A DNA stretch of 64,000 nt from Beijerinckiaceae bacterium (GTDB lineage: Bacteria > Pseudomonadota > Alphaproteobacteria > Rhizobiales > Beijerinckiaceae), in assembly GCA_004564215.1 (NCBI GenBank), contig CP024846.1, positions 1 to 64,000 on the forward strand, given 5' to 3'. The position numbers and the translations under genes are program-made. Under the pieces are notes generated by a model, which saw only the letters and a list, made by a program, of their open reading frames with translations, searched no databases and was not told where the DNA came from. This document shows positions 36,356-46,495 of the stretch, piece after piece; positions within the stretch are counted from its first letter, which is position 1, and each line of letters starts with the position of its first letter.

Positions 36356-37150
36356 ATGCCCTTCTCGTTGAAATGCTTCGTCGCGGCCGGCTTGGCTGGC
36401 TTCGCCTTGATGGCGGGCACCGATGCTTTCGCACAGGCAAAGAAACCCGCCCAACCGGGCCAGGCGGCGCCGGCACCGGCCCAACCTGCTGCTCCCGCGC
36501 CCGCGCAAGGTGAGGCCGCACCGGCGCAACAGCAGCCGCAGCAGCAAGCCCCGCAAGGTCCGATCAAGGTCGATCTGGTTCCGACCCAAAATGATTGGAC
36601 CAAGGTTTGCGGCAAGGATCCGAACGCGAACAAGGAAATTTGTTATACAACGCGCGATTTCAGTTCGCAGGCTGGGCAGCCGCCGGTCCTGGCATTGGCG
36701 GTCTATGACATCAAAGGTGACGACACGCGGGTCATCCGTCTGTTGGTTCCAGTCGGTCTGATGTTGCGTCCGGGCTTCCGTTTCGCCATCGATAAGGGTC
36801 CCTTGGCGGAAGGTGCCTTTGAAATCTGCTTCCCGAACGGATGTTTTGCCGAAGCCAAGGTCAAAGGCCCGACCATCGACCAGCTCAAGAAGGGCTCCGT
36901 CCTCAGCGTCGCGGTCAAGAATCAGGTCAACAACGAGATTACATTTGCGATTCCGGTCGCGGGCTTCGGTCGTGCGTTCGACGGTCCCCCGATTGATCCA
37001 AAGGTGCTCGAAGAGCAGCAGAAGAAACTGCAGGAGGAACTGCAGAAACGGGCCGAAGACGAGCGCAAGCGCCTCGAAGCGGCGAAACCCGCCGATGGCG
37101 GAGCTGCCGCACCAGCGGCGCCGGCCGCGCCAGCACCCGCGGGCAAATAG
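36356..37150 (+). CDS. IalB-family (invasion-associated locus B) periplasmic protein with low-complexity linkers
   Basis: The 264-residue protein starts with a Sec signal (MPFSLKCFVAAGLAGFALMA, cleaved after AFAQA). A Pro/Ala/Gln-rich linker spans about residues 26-66. The IalB domain follows: WTKVCGKDPNANKEICYTTRDF near residue 78 (split), LMLRPGFRFAIDKGP, and the paired cysteines of EICFPNGCFAEAKV. A charged coiled coil (EEQQKKLQEELQKRAED) and a second Ala/Pro tail end it. IalB proteins are common secreted proteins of Rhizobiales; the molecular role is unclear. GGAAAGGA lies 6 nt before ATG 36356, which is preferred over an upstream start. Confidence 0.88.
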   Translation: MPFSLKCFVAAGLAGFALMAGTDAFAQAKKPAQPGQAAPAPAQPAAPAPAQGEAAPAQQQPQQQAPQGPIKVDLVPTQNDWTKVCGKDPNANKEICYTTRDFSSQAGQPPVLALAVYDIKGDDTRVIRLLVPVGLMLRPGFRFAIDKGPLAEGAFEICFPNGCFAEAKVKGPTIDQLKKGSVLSVAVKNQVNNEITFAIPVAGFGRAFDGPPIDPKVLEEQQKKLQEELQKRAEDERKRLEAAKPADGGAAAPAAPAAPAPAGK

Positions 37151-37224
37151 CAGCCTGCTGAAGGTTGAGCCGCCCACGCGCGGCGGCTCAGTCGAACCCT
37201 TGAGCTAAGCTGGTATTCCGGAAA

Positions 37225-37330
37225 TTCAAATTGCTTGAGCGTTGGGGTTTGCGCCGCGATTGACCCCCAAGCGGGACAATGCTTAAATTGAAGCAGAGCT
37301 GCCGCCCCCTTGGGCGGCACTTTAATTTTA
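37225..37330 (+). ncRNA. Candidate structured small RNA ending in a terminator
   Basis: The gap between the IalB-like gene and argD contains nested pairing. TTCAAATT (37225-37232) pairs with AATTGAA (37286-37292) through one bulge. An inner stem pairs TTGGGG near 37242-37247 with CCCCCAA at 37264-37270, around a purine/GC loop. An intrinsic terminator (37300-37330) follows. It has no coding potential. It could also be the 3' untranslated region of the IalB-like mRNA. No named RNA family was recognised and the 5' end is a guess. Confidence 0.3.
37300..37330 (+). terminator. Intrinsic terminator after the IalB-like gene
   Basis: TGCCGCCC (37300-37307) pairs with GGGCGGCA (37312-37319) around CCTT, followed by CTTTAATTTTA. 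It is about 150 bp beyond the IalB stop. A nearer stem, GAGCCGCC/GGCGGCTC (37167-37189), lacks a T tract and may be an additional 3'-end structure. Confidence 0.7.
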
Positions 37331-37478
37331 ATGGTTCGCCAGCGGACTCCTCGAAGCTGGGCTTCCCGAGCATCTTCCGCGTCGATGAACCTTCGGTTCG
37401 TCATTCGAAAATGCGACAATAAGAATCGGTAGGCTTTCACGAGAATTGGAAAATGGCCAACCGCCTGGAGTAAAAAGA

Positions 37479-38690
37479 GTGACGTCGTCGCTGCTTCCGA
37501 CCTATGCCCGCTACAAGCTTGCGTTTGAACGTGGCGACGGAGCTTGGCTGACCTCAACAACCGGCGAGCGATTTCTCGATTTTGGCGGTGGCATCGCGGT
37601 GGCTTCGCTCGGCTACAGCCACCCCCATCTCATTGCGGCCCTGAATGAACAGGGCGCAAAACTCTGGCACACGTCCAATCTGTTCGAAATCCCGCAAGCC
37701 GAGCGCCTAGCCACGCGGCTCGTCGCGGTGAGCTTCGCGGATTACGTTTTCTTTACAAATTCGGGAGCCGAAGCGGTCGAGGGTGCCATCAAGACCGCAC
37801 GCAAGTATCATGCGGTCAACGGACATCCGGAAAAATTCCATATCATCACATTTGCCGGCGCCTTCCACGGCCGGACGCTTGCGACCATTGCGGCTGCCGG
37901 CAATCCAAAATATTTGGAGGGTTTCGGCCCAAAGATGGAAGGTTTCGAGACGGTTCCCTTTGGTGATATCGCGGCCGTCAAGGCAGCTATTGGTCCGCAA
38001 ACCGGCGCGATTCTGATCGAACCGATCCAGGGCGAGGGCGGAATCCGAATGGCGGAGCCGCCGTTCCTGCGTGCACTGCGCGATCTATGCGACCGGCACG
38101 GCCTGCTGTTGATGTTTGATGAAGTGCAAACAGGCGTGGGCCGCACTGGCAAGTTGTTTGCTTACGAACTTTGCGACGTCAAGCCTGACATCATGGCGAT
38201 TGCCAAGGGACTCGGCGGCGGATTTCCGCTTGGCGCTTTTCTGTCCACGCGGGAAGCCGCCAAGGGCATGACAATTGGCACACATGGCACGACATTTGGC
38301 GGCAATCCGCTGGCGACGAGCATCGGAAATGCCGTCCTCGACATCGTGCTGGAGCCGGGCTTTATCGACCATGTCGCTGCGATGGGCTTGAAACTGAAGC
38401 AACGCCTCGCCGAGTTGAAGGATCGGCACAGCGCCGTGATTGCCGAGATTCGCGGCGTCGGGCTCATGCAAGGCATTGCGTTGCGGGTCCCGGTCAATGA
38501 TTTCGCGGCGGCCGGGCGCGCTGAAGGGATTCTGGTCATCCCCGCTGCCGAAAATGTTGCGCGTCTTCTCCCGCCACTGATCATTGGCGAGACCGAGATC
38601 GAAGAGGCTTTCACCAGATTCGACGCGGCCTGTCGCCGAATCGGGCAGAACAAGCCCCAAGCCGCGATGCTCAGCGAGACCAAAGTATGA
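37479..38690 (+). CDS. argD: Acetylornithine aminotransferase
   Basis: The 403-residue PLP enzyme converts N-acetylglutamate semialdehyde to acetylornithine and may serve lysine synthesis as well. Visible are [38 protein letters not shown] (split), [13 protein letters not shown], the Asp of [16 protein letters not shown] and the Schiff-base Lys in [19 protein letters not shown] 37479 has GGAG 8 nt upstream and matches the family start [11 protein letters not shown]. The longer frame from 37446 uses a TTG without homology. It overlaps argF by 4 nt in the operon argD-argF-hslO. Confidence 0.96.
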   Translation: MTSSLLPTYARYKLAFERGDGAWLTSTTGERFLDFGGGIAVASLGYSHPHLIAALNEQGAKLWHTSNLFEIPQAERLATRLVAVSFADYVFFTNSGAEAVEGAIKTARKYHAVNGHPEKFHIITFAGAFHGRTLATIAAAGNPKYLEGFGPKMEGFETVPFGDIAAVKAAIGPQTGAILIEPIQGEGGIRMAEPPFLRALRDLCDRHGLLLMFDEVQTGVGRTGKLFAYELCDVKPDIMAIAKGLGGGFPLGAFLSTREAAKGMTIGTHGTTFGGNPLATSIGNAVLDIVLEPGFIDHVAAMGLKLKQRLAELKDRHSAVIAEIRGVGLMQGIALRVPVNDFAAAGRAEGILVIPAAENVARLLPPLIIGETEIEEAFTRFDAACRRIGQNKPQAAMLSETKV

Positions 38691-39643
38691 GCGCGCTCAT
38701 AAGCCAAGGCTCTTTGGCGCGGGCACGGCATTTTCTCGACCTTTCGGAAGTGCCGGCGGGTGAGCTTCGCCTCATATTGGACGTCGCCTCTCGTATCAAG
38801 GCGACCCGGCGCAAGGGGCAAAGTCCTGTTGACCGGCCGTTGGCCGGGAAGGTCCTGGCAATGATCTTCGACAAACCCTCGACACGCACCAGGGTCTCGT
38901 TTGATCTTGCGATGCGCGAACTTGGTGGCGAAACCATCATGCTGACCGGTCAGGAAATGCAGCTCGGCAGGGGGGAGACCATTGCAGATACGGCACGGGT
39001 CCTGTCTCGCTTCGTCGATGCCATTGTGATTCGCATTCTCGACCATTCCGCCATGAACGAACTCGCCCGCTACTCGGACGTGCCGGTCATAAACGGCCTG
39101 ACCAAACGTTCGCACCCCTGTCAGGTGATGGCGGATATTCTTACATTCGAAGAAAAGAAGGGTCCAATCAAAGGCCGCAAGATTGCCTGGAGCGGCGACG
39201 CTAATAATGTGCTCGCGAGCTGGGTCCATGCCGCGCAGCGGTTTGAGTTTACCCTGCATGTTGCCTCGCCGGCCGGGCTCGATCTACAAGGCGAAATCCT
39301 CGATTGGGCGCGCGGGTCGCACGCAGCCGTGAAACTCACGCATGACCCCTTCGAGGCGGTGCGGGATGCCGATGCGGTGATCTCCGATTGCTGGGTTTCT
39401 ATGGGCGACGAGGACGAAGCTTTTCGGCAAAAGCTTCTGGCTCCCTTTCAGGTCAATGCCAAATTGCTGGCTGCGGCTGGCCGGGACGCAATCTTCATGC
39501 ATTGCCTGCCGGCGCATCGCGGTGAAGAGGTCACCGACGAGGTGATCGACGGTCCGCAATCCGTTGTGTTCGACGAAGCTGAGAATCGGCTACACGCGCA
39601 GAAGGGAATCCTCGCTTGGTGCCTTGGAGCCGCCAAGCCATGA
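38687..39643 (+). CDS. argF: Ornithine carbamoyltransferase
   Basis: The 318-residue enzyme makes citrulline from ornithine and carbamoyl phosphate. The carbamoyl-phosphate motif [19 protein letters not shown] is near residue 64. HPCQVMAD lies near residue 145, [10 protein letters not shown] near residue 232 and the ornithine loop [11 protein letters not shown] near residue 272. ATG overlaps the argD stop (ATGA) and the stop overlaps the hslO ATG in the same way, so the three genes are tightly coupled. Confidence 0.97.
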   Translation: MSALISQGSLARARHFLDLSEVPAGELRLILDVASRIKATRRKGQSPVDRPLAGKVLAMIFDKPSTRTRVSFDLAMRELGGETIMLTGQEMQLGRGETIADTARVLSRFVDAIVIRILDHSAMNELARYSDVPVINGLTKRSHPCQVMADILTFEEKKGPIKGRKIAWSGDANNVLASWVHAAQRFEFTLHVASPAGLDLQGEILDWARGSHAAVKLTHDPFEAVRDADAVISDCWVSMGDEDEAFRQKLLAPFQVNAKLLAAAGRDAIFMHCLPAHRGEEVTDEVIDGPQSVVFDEAENRLHAQKGILAWCLGAAKP

Positions 39644-40617
39644 TTGGCCGAGGGCCTTCTGATTCGATTGCGCGTCTCGTTTCGGATGAAGGCCGCGACG
39701 ATTTGGTGCTGCCTTTCGCGGTCGAATCGTTCGACGTGCGGGGCCGCGTGGTGCGCCTCGGCGCTTCAATCGACCATATCCTGGCCAAGCACGATTACCC
39801 CAAGCCGGTCGCACGGCTCCTTGGCGAAGCCGTTGTATTGACGGTGCTGCTGGCCTCCTCGCTCAAAATCGAAGGCCGGTTTCAGCTGCAAACCCGGAGT
39901 GACGGCGCGATCGAAATGCTGATCGTGGATTTCGACACGCCTGGCCGGTTGCGCGCCTTGGCGCGTTTCGATGCGCAAAAGCTCGATGCTGCGGTTAGAG
40001 CCGGCGAGCTGATCGGGAAAGGCCACCTCGCCTTGACTATAGATCAAGGCAATGAGACCTCGCGCTACCAAGGAATCGTCGCGCTGCAAGGGCAGGGGCT
40101 GGAGGAAGCAGCGCATCAATATTTCAGCCAATCCGAGCAAATTCCGACGCGTGTCCGTCTTGCCGTTGCCGAGAGCGTGACGGGGTCCGGCACGAGCTGG
40201 CGCGCTGGGGGCCTACTGGCGCAATTTCTACCGCGCTCGGCAGAAAGACGCGTGCGTGCCGATCTCGATCCTGGCGATGCGCCGGCTGGGCTTCGGTTTG
40301 CAATGCCCCCGGAAGACGATGCCTGGATGGAGGCCAAGGCGCTGGCCACGACGGTTGAGGATCATGAACTCGTCGATCCGGGCTTGTCGAGCGAGCGGTT
40401 GCTCTATCGATTGTTTCACCAACCCGGCGTCAAGGTGTTCGAGCCGCAAAGCGTACAGGATGGCTGCCGGTGCTCGGAGGACCGAATCCGGGCGATGCTG
40501 CGTGGCTTCACGCAGGGCGAGCGCCGCGACATGACCGGCGACGACGGGATGATCGGCGTGACCTGTGAATTTTGCTCGACGTATCGGGCGTTCGATCCGC
40601 AAGATTTTGACGCTTGA
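39640..40617 (+). CDS. hslO: Hsp33 redox-regulated chaperone
   Basis: The 325-residue cytoplasmic holdase is activated by oxidation. The core has [24 protein letters not shown] and LTIDQGN, split. The C-terminal zinc centre has the four cysteines as GCRCSEDR near residue 280 and CEFCSTY near residue 311. ATG 39640 overlaps the argF stop as ATGA and is preferred over a frame extending upstream into argF. Coupling of hslO to arginine genes is common in Rhizobiales. Confidence 0.95.
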   Translation: MIGRGPSDSIARLVSDEGRDDLVLPFAVESFDVRGRVVRLGASIDHILAKHDYPKPVARLLGEAVVLTVLLASSLKIEGRFQLQTRSDGAIEMLIVDFDTPGRLRALARFDAQKLDAAVRAGELIGKGHLALTIDQGNETSRYQGIVALQGQGLEEAAHQYFSQSEQIPTRVRLAVAESVTGSGTSWRAGGLLAQFLPRSAERRVRADLDPGDAPAGLRFAMPPEDDAWMEAKALATTVEDHELVDPGLSSERLLYRLFHQPGVKVFEPQSVQDGCRCSEDRIRAMLRGFTQGERRDMTGDDGMIGVTCEFCSTYRAFDPQDFDA

Positions 40618-40789
40618 TCCACTTGGGAGAGCCTGTCCCCTGTAGGTTTGCGCATCACGTTGCCTCTTTTTTTTGCGTTGCGCATCTGCCACGGCGATCC
40701 GGATACTTCACTGAAACTTACTAATTTTGTTGTGGGTTTGTTGCGACGGCGTAACCTGATCGAAATTCAGTTTCGTCAGGAGAAGGCCA

Positions 40790-41614
40790 ATGTGGCGTCC
40801 ATTCCTTTTGGTATCAGCCAGCGTCGCGGTGCTTGCCGGAACCGCCCTCGCCGCCGATCTTCCGGTCGCGCCGCCGCCACCCCCGCCGGTCTTTACTTGG
40901 ACTGGCCTTTATGTCGGCGGATACGGTGGTGGCGAGATCACCCATTCGTCTTACAACACCGTCGTTGGGCCGCCACTTGCGGGGCCTTCGCACTTTACGG
41001 CTGCGGACGCAGCGGTGGTGAGCGTCGCGGGCAGCCAAACGCAAAACAAAGGCGGCTTCACCGCCGGCGGCCAGCTCGGATATAATTGGCAAATTGGAAT
41101 GGTGGTGCTCGGCTTCGAAACCGATATCGGCGGCGTCACCGGCTCAACGCGACGCTTCAGCACCGGGGCCGTCTTTGGCGGCGTTCCCTTCGGAATGACC
41201 CAGAGCGTGGCGAATGGCCTGTTCGGAACCGTACGGGGGCGGGCCGGCATTGCCTTGGATCGCCTCCTCGTCTACGCGACAGGCGGTCTTGCCTATACAA
41301 GCGGAAAATATTTGCTCGACTATTCCGATGGCGTCTCGCCCGCATTCGGTACCGCGTCGGCCGGCAACAAGGTTGGCTATGTTGTCGGCGGCGGCGTCGA
41401 ATATGCGCTCAACAATAATTGGAGCGTAAAAGGCGAGTTCCTCTACTCGCAGTTCTCCAGGGTTTCGGCGACCGGGCAGATCATCAATCTCGCCGCCCCC
41501 GCCTTTACCAACACGCTCGCAACTTCGGCGCGGGTGCAGAACTACACCGGTCGTGTCGGCCTGAACTACCGATTCAACTGGTTCGCTCCGCCTCCGGTGG
41601 TCGCGAAATATTGA
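40790..41614 (+). CDS. Outer-membrane beta-barrel protein (Omp25/Omp31-like)
   Basis: The 274-residue protein has a Sec signal (LLVSASVAVLAGTALAADL, cleavage after ALA). A Pro-rich VAPPPPPPVFTWTGLYVGG start typical of Rhizobiales Omp25/Omp31 surface porin-like proteins follows. The eight-stranded barrel is visible as alternating Gly/aromatic strands (GGQLGYNWQIG, GFETDIGGV, VGYVVGGGVEYALNNNWSVK). The end, VGLNYRFNWFAPP, is a barrel closing strand. The ribosome-binding site AGGAGAAGG precedes the ATG. It is monocistronic, with a terminator. Confidence 0.9.
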   Translation: MWRPFLLVSASVAVLAGTALAADLPVAPPPPPPVFTWTGLYVGGYGGGEITHSSYNTVVGPPLAGPSHFTAADAAVVSVAGSQTQNKGGFTAGGQLGYNWQIGMVVLGFETDIGGVTGSTRRFSTGAVFGGVPFGMTQSVANGLFGTVRGRAGIALDRLLVYATGGLAYTSGKYLLDYSDGVSPAFGTASAGNKVGYVVGGGVEYALNNNWSVKGEFLYSQFSRVSATGQIINLAAPAFTNTLATSARVQNYTGRVGLNYRFNWFAPPPVVAKY

Positions 41615-41655
41615 TGGGTTGCGTCTGGCATACTCTCCTGCCAGTTAAACTTAAA

Positions 41656-41681
41656 CTCGGCCCTCCGGCCGGGTTTTTTTT
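41656..41681 (+). terminator. Intrinsic terminator of the porin gene
   Basis: CTCGGCC pairs with GGCCGGG around the loop CTCC (one G-U pair) and is followed by eight T residues, 41 bp after the porin stop. It faces the end of the convergent helicase gene. Confidence 0.93.
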
Positions 41682-41728
41682 GTCCGGGAAACCCCATGGC
41701 TTCTCGGCCCGCTCATTTGCTCAAGCGT

Positions 41729-44700
41729 TCACATGGCCAGCGTAAGCACGCGTTCCCGAAATCCGACTTTAGCCTTGCTTAGACCGAAGAGCTGTGCCAC
41801 CGCCTCGATCAGGTCGCCTGCGCTCAAGCGGTCGTTTTGGCGCCTTGCAATAGCTATCGCCGATTTGATCTCGCACATCGCGATCATTTCGGGCCTTTGC
41901 AGTCTCGGTGGTGCCTTGGATCGATCGCGTACGACGGGCGCATTGGCCTGTGCAGGCGTGAACCAAAACCCCGCTTCACTGCGCAGGCACGGCGCATAAT
42001 CCAGGGCCCGCTTGACGGCTTCGGCAATGCGCGCGCTGGTCCGGCGCTTACCGAACAGCGAAGCGGCCCGCCGGGCAATCTCGTCGCCATGAATAGGGCC
42101 TTCCTGTTCGACAATCGATTGAACGATGGCGGCGAGCGTCGCGGCGGCGATTTCATGGAGGTCGAGGCCAACTGGAACCTCGCATTTTGCCAGGGCATAG
42201 GCAGTTGGGTGCAAGTCATCTACGGAGGCCGGCTTCGACTCGCTGCCGGGCGCGGAGGGTTGCTGCGCCAATGCCAAATTCCAGGCTTCGAGTTCACGTG
42301 CTTCTTCGAGTACCAGCTTCAGCTTCGTTAGTTGTTCGGCGCGCCTATAGAACCAATCCGTGCTCCAGATGCGATAAAACCGCCAGCCGAGTCCTTCGAG
42401 AACTTGCTGGCGCAGCCGGTCGCGTTCCCGCGCCCAGAGGGCCGAATGATACGTTGCCCCGTCGCACTCGACCGCGAGCATATAGCGGCCGGATCCGGCG
42501 GGATCGCGCACCGCAAGGTCGATCCTAAACCCCGCCGAACCAATTTGAGGGTCGACCGTGTAGCCGAGGCTTTCGATGGCTGCGGCGACGTCGGCCTCGA
42601 AGACGGAATCAAAATCCGCGCCGGTCGGGCGGCTTTCGTCAAGCACACCGCTTTCTGCGAATTGTAGAAAACGCTTGAGCACACGTGGCCCTTCGCCGGT
42701 CACCCGTTCCAGATTGATTTCGCCGGGTCTGAACGAAAGGAAGACTTCGCAACGGACGCGAGCTCGCGTGAAGAGGACGTTCAAGCGCCGCTCGCCGCCT
42801 TCCGCGGAGATCGGTCCGAACGCCATGCTGTCGAGAGGTTGACTGGCGTGGCGAGGACCGTAGCCGATCGAGATCAGGATCACATCCCGCTCGTCGCCCT
42901 GCACATTTTCTAAATTTTTGACGAAAACATCTTCAGGACCGCGATCGTCGAGGTAGCGGTCGAGCACCGGATTGACCCGCCGCCTTGCCTCCAGAATGTC
43001 GCCGATGAGGTCGCGCTGAACCGTCGAAAAAGTGACGATCCCAAGCGATAGCTGTGCACATCTGCCCGCGTGGTCTTCCACGGCGTCGACGATCGCTTCG
43101 GCTTCGATTGTGTTGGTACGCCGTCCGCCGCGATCATAAGCGCCCTGCACGCGTCGAAGGTTAAGGCCGATTCCGTCGCGTTTCGTCACTGGCGCTGGCG
43201 GCATTATGAGGTGACGATAGAATTCGGCGTTGGAAACTTCGATCAAAGAGGGATGCCGAGACCGGTAGTGCCATCGGAGCATCCGGCTTTCGAGACCTCG
43301 GGCCTCACACAAGGAAAGAATGCTTTCCAGATCGGTGATGGGAGCAACTTGCTGAGGCCGTCTCTCCACCACATCGCTGTCTGCCAGTTCGTTTTCATCG
43401 ACGATCATGCGATCGAAAAAGCTTGTGGGCGGCAATTGTTTCTTATCGCCCACGACAACAATCTGCTTGCACCGCGCAACAAGTCCCAAGGCGTCCTCCG
43501 GACGGACCTGACTTGCTTCATCGATAATCAGGATGTCGAACTCGACAGATCCCGGCGGCAAGAATTGCGCGGCTGAAATCGGGCTCATCAGAAAGACCGG
43601 CTTGATCTTCTGGATGGTGGGGCCGGCCAGGTTCATCAGCTTGCGGAGAGGTATATGCGCGCGTTTGCGGGCAATCTCGCTGCGGATCACGCCCATCCCA
43701 CCCTGCGCGCCATGTGGAATTGCAGCTTGATGGCGCGCGCGGACGCTTTGGACGGCAGCCTCGCGCGAGGTTTCCTCAAGCTCGACGAATTGCGCAATCA
43801 GCGTGTTCTGAATATTTCCGTCGAAGTGTGCGAGGTCCGGATCGGCTACGATCGCCCGTTTCCAGCAGGCCTCGGCGAAGGCGGTTTCCAATTCGAATTG
43901 GACATGACCGGGGTCGAGCCGCCCCGCGGCCAATGCATCTGAGATTCGGGCAGGTCCAACCGCGCGGGCTTCATTGTCGGCCTTGGCGAGTCTCGCCCAT
44001 TCCTCGAAGCGGGCGGAATTTGCCGCCCATTTCGCGGCCCGCTCGCTAAGATGGTTCAGATCTATGCTCTTCAGCGTGTCTGTCTGAAAAACTGCGGCGA
44101 TGTCGATTTCGAGAAATGACACGACCTGCACAAAGGCGTCGAGAACGTCGTTGAGTGCGAGTTCGAGATGATCTCTGTGCACCCTGGCAGCACCGTCGCG
44201 GGCAAAACCAATGACGCGTTCGAGGTTGAGATGCGGATCGAAGGCGGACAATTCCTGAATAAGGGTTGCAACCGTGTGGATCCGAAGGAAGGGGTCTTTT
44301 TGACCGTGCGAGGGGTCGCCGAGCAGGCTTGCCAAACATTTTGCCTCGGCGGCCAGTTTTGACCGCAGCCTTTGGCTAACGATCAGCGCGTCGACAAGCT
44401 CGAGACGGTCCACAGCCTGCTTCGGTAAAGGCACCGAGAGGAGGGTTGCGAGCGACCGACTGGCCTCCCGATAATCTTTACCGAACCGGGCAAGCCAGAA
44501 CGCCGCGCCTTTGGCCAAGGGTGCCCGAAGCCCGCTGACCGGGGCAGACCAAGCTGCCGGATGGAATTTGCCAAGATAGGGGGCTTGCTGTTGCCGCCAA
44601 AGCGTTCCCAGGGCCGCTGCTTCGGCCACCCGTCGGGGCGAATAGGAATTGGCGATGGTCGTGGCGATGGTTTCGCTTGCGAGCGGCATATTGGAGAGGG

Positions 44701-46390
44701 CGTGAAAGATCGCGCTTAGCGTCTTGACGCCCGCCACGGTCGAATCTCGGGCGTAGCCAAAATAATTTGTAAGCATACTGGCATAGGCAGCGAGCGCCGC
44801 CGCCTTGTCGGCCAAAGTTTGGATCTGGCGAATTTCGCGCTGGAAGTCTGCGGGTTGCAGGTCGATTCGCCTGACGCCAAAATAGACGTGGCTATTGAGG
44901 GGGCCCGCGTTCTCGGTGAGATCGGCAAGCCGGCCCATAGACAGAGATTTCTTCGCGAAGCTTTCGCCAGTCCACAAAACTGCTTCCTCCACCAGATGCC
45001 GATCAGGCGCGAATCCAAGTCGCGCCGCCGCGATCTGAATCGAAAGCGCCCTATAGGGCGTCATGCCGGTGTCTTCGATCGGCGTATGCAGCCGGTTGGC
45101 AACGAGGTTCAGGCGGTCGCGCACGAGGGTGAGCTGTTTTGCTTCTTCATTGGCGGCCGATAGGTTTAAATTTGCGCGCAGCGTCCGGTCCAGCCGTTCG
45201 GCAACCAGGCGCTTGCTTGTGGAATGGCTGTGGAGTTCGAGGCAGATATCCTCGAGTCCCGCTTCCCGCAGCCTTTTATGGACGACATTGAGCGCGGCCA
45301 TTTTCTCGGCGACAAACAAGACCGATTGTCCGGCATGCACCGAGGCCGCGATGATGTTCGTGATCGTTTGCGATTTGCCTGTGCCCGGCGGGCCTTGAAC
45401 GACGAGGTTGCGGCCGGCGCGAACGGACTCGATGACCCTTGTCTGTGATGAGTCCGCATCGACAACATGAACAAGATCGAGGGGACTCAGAATTTCGTCC
45501 AGCTTGGCGGCTTCCGGGATAATCGGCGGCTCGGCCGCGAACCCGTCGCATAGGAGTCCGCGGACCAGCGGATGCGATACAAGTATATTGTTCGGCCAGT
45601 TGGCGGGTTCGAGATCGCGCACCATCAAAAGCTTCGAGAAAGAAAAAAACCCGAGCTCGATCGCATTGGGATCGACCGACCAGCGCCGCTTCACGGCAAC
45701 GGCATTGGCAACCGCGTTAAAGTAGCCGGACGGCAGCCAATCCTCGGTTTCGGGAATGTCAGGCAGCATAATCCCGAAGTCGGCACGCAGGCGCTCTTGC
45801 AACGCCTGATTGGTCCCGATTTCATCGTCGCGAAGCTTCACGTCATATGTGGAGCGCTTCGTATCGCGCACGAGTGAAGCGGGAACCAATACGAGCGGAG
45901 CTTCGCGCGGGACCTCCGATTTTTCGTCTTCATACCAGCGCAGAAAGCCAAGGGCGATAAACAGGATATTGATGCCACGCTCTTCCTCCGCGGTCTTGGC
46001 GTCGCGGTAAATGCTATGAAGGCGTCGCTGCAAATGTTCGGCGGAAAGCGATGTCTGCAACCCGGTCCAACAGGCCTGCTTTGACGTGACCGGCGCCGGC
46101 GCTTTTTGTTTTCCGGGTTCGCGCTGGAGGTCGGTAAGGACTTCACTTGCAAAAAACCGGAGCGGCTTTTTTCCCTGGACCAGGCTCGTGAAAAGCTGAT
46201 CGCTGCTAATGCCGTGAATTGCGAGGGCGCGGGAGCGCTTGGCGTTGCGAGGCGTGTGAATGAGACGGCTGCGATTTCCGGTTTCGATCAGCTTGGTCCG
46301 TGCATCGGCCAGCAATTTCTCAATATAAGGTTCAGAATTTCCGGGAGAAATCTGTCTCCTTGCTTTTTTAATCGGAGTGACTTCGCCCAT
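41729..46390 (-). CDS. DUF4011-SF1 helicase-MTES_1575 nuclease-DUF3320 protein (Hhe-like defence candidate)
   Basis: The 1553-residue protein has several domains. A DUF4011 module (IEKLLADARTKLIETGNRSRL, split) occupies the N-terminal 100 residues. A superfamily 1 helicase follows: Walker A VVQGPPGTGKSQTI near residue 335, Walker B ILIIDEASQV near 955, GDKKQLPPTSFF, RWHYRSRHPSLIEV, ENVQGDERDVILISIGYG and RLNVLFTRAR. Around 1290-1345 is a Vsr/MTES_1575 restriction-like nuclease (VECDGATYHS, RIWSTDWFYRR). A DUF3320-like winged helix (EGPIHGDEIARRAASLFG) lies near 1430. This architecture was reported as a single-gene antiphage system, Hhe; the name is from memory. It stands alone, convergent with the porin gene, behind an A/T-rich promoter. 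Confidence 0.9.
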   Translation of the reverse strand: MGEVTPIKKARRQISPGNSEPYIEKLLADARTKLIETGNRSRLIHTPRNAKRSRALAIHGISSDQLFTSLVQGKKPLRFFASEVLTDLQREPGKQKAPAPVTSKQACWTGLQTSLSAEHLQRRLHSIYRDAKTAEEERGINILFIALGFLRWYEDEKSEVPREAPLVLVPASLVRDTKRSTYDVKLRDDEIGTNQALQERLRADFGIMLPDIPETEDWLPSGYFNAVANAVAVKRRWSVDPNAIELGFFSFSKLLMVRDLEPANWPNNILVSHPLVRGLLCDGFAAEPPIIPEAAKLDEILSPLDLVHVVDADSSQTRVIESVRAGRNLVVQGPPGTGKSQTITNIIAASVHAGQSVLFVAEKMAALNVVHKRLREAGLEDICLELHSHSTSKRLVAERLDRTLRANLNLSAANEEAKQLTLVRDRLNLVANRLHTPIEDTGMTPYRALSIQIAAARLGFAPDRHLVEEAVLWTGESFAKKSLSMGRLADLTENAGPLNSHVYFGVRRIDLQPADFQREIRQIQTLADKAAALAAYASMLTNYFGYARDSTVAGVKTLSAIFHALSNMPLASETIATTIANSYSPRRVAEAAALGTLWRQQQAPYLGKFHPAAWSAPVSGLRAPLAKGAAFWLARFGKDYREASRSLATLLSVPLPKQAVDRLELVDALIVSQRLRSKLAAEAKCLASLLGDPSHGQKDPFLRIHTVATLIQELSAFDPHLNLERVIGFARDGAARVHRDHLELALNDVLDAFVQVVSFLEIDIAAVFQTDTLKSIDLNHLSERAAKWAANSARFEEWARLAKADNEARAVGPARISDALAAGRLDPGHVQFELETAFAEACWKRAIVADPDLAHFDGNIQNTLIAQFVELEETSREAAVQSVRARHQAAIPHGAQGGMGVIRSEIARKRAHIPLRKLMNLAGPTIQKIKPVFLMSPISAAQFLPPGSVEFDILIIDEASQVRPEDALGLVARCKQIVVVGDKKQLPPTSFFDRMIVDENELADSDVVERRPQQVAPITDLESILSLCEARGLESRMLRWHYRSRHPSLIEVSNAEFYRHLIMPPAPVTKRDGIGLNLRRVQGAYDRGGRRTNTIEAEAIVDAVEDHAGRCAQLSLGIVTFSTVQRDLIGDILEARRRVNPVLDRYLDDRGPEDVFVKNLENVQGDERDVILISIGYGPRHASQPLDSMAFGPISAEGGERRLNVLFTRARVRCEVFLSFRPGEINLERVTGEGPRVLKRFLQFAESGVLDESRPTGADFDSVFEADVAAAIESLGYTVDPQIGSAGFRIDLAVRDPAGSGRYMLAVECDGATYHSALWARERDRLRQQVLEGLGWRFYRIWSTDWFYRRAEQLTKLKLVLEEARELEAWNLALAQQPSAPGSESKPASVDDLHPTAYALAKCEVPVGLDLHEIAAATLAAIVQSIVEQEGPIHGDEIARRAASLFGKRRTSARIAEAVKRALDYAPCLRSEAGFWFTPAQANAPVVRDRSKAPPRLQRPEMIAMCEIKSAIAIARRQNDRLSAGDLIEAVAQLFGLSKAKVGFRERVLTLAM

Positions 46391-46473
46391 TTATTTATCC
46401 CCCTGCGGACCTTTTGGTCGCGCTTCAGTTGCCATGGAAAGGCCTCAATCTTCGATGGCTATTCTGGGATAAA

Positions 46474-46495
46474 TGATAAGTAAATATATTTATCA
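46474..46495 (-). promoter_or_regulatory. A/T-rich dyad in the helicase promoter region
   Basis: TGATAA (46474-46479) and TTATCA (46490-46495) are inverted around GTAAATATAT; inside lies the palindrome TAAATATATTTA. It lies about 85 bp upstream of the helicase start. Further upstream is a TATAAT-like tract (46500-46520), much richer in A/T than the window average. It is plausible as promoter/operator for the helicase gene. Confidence 0.45.
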
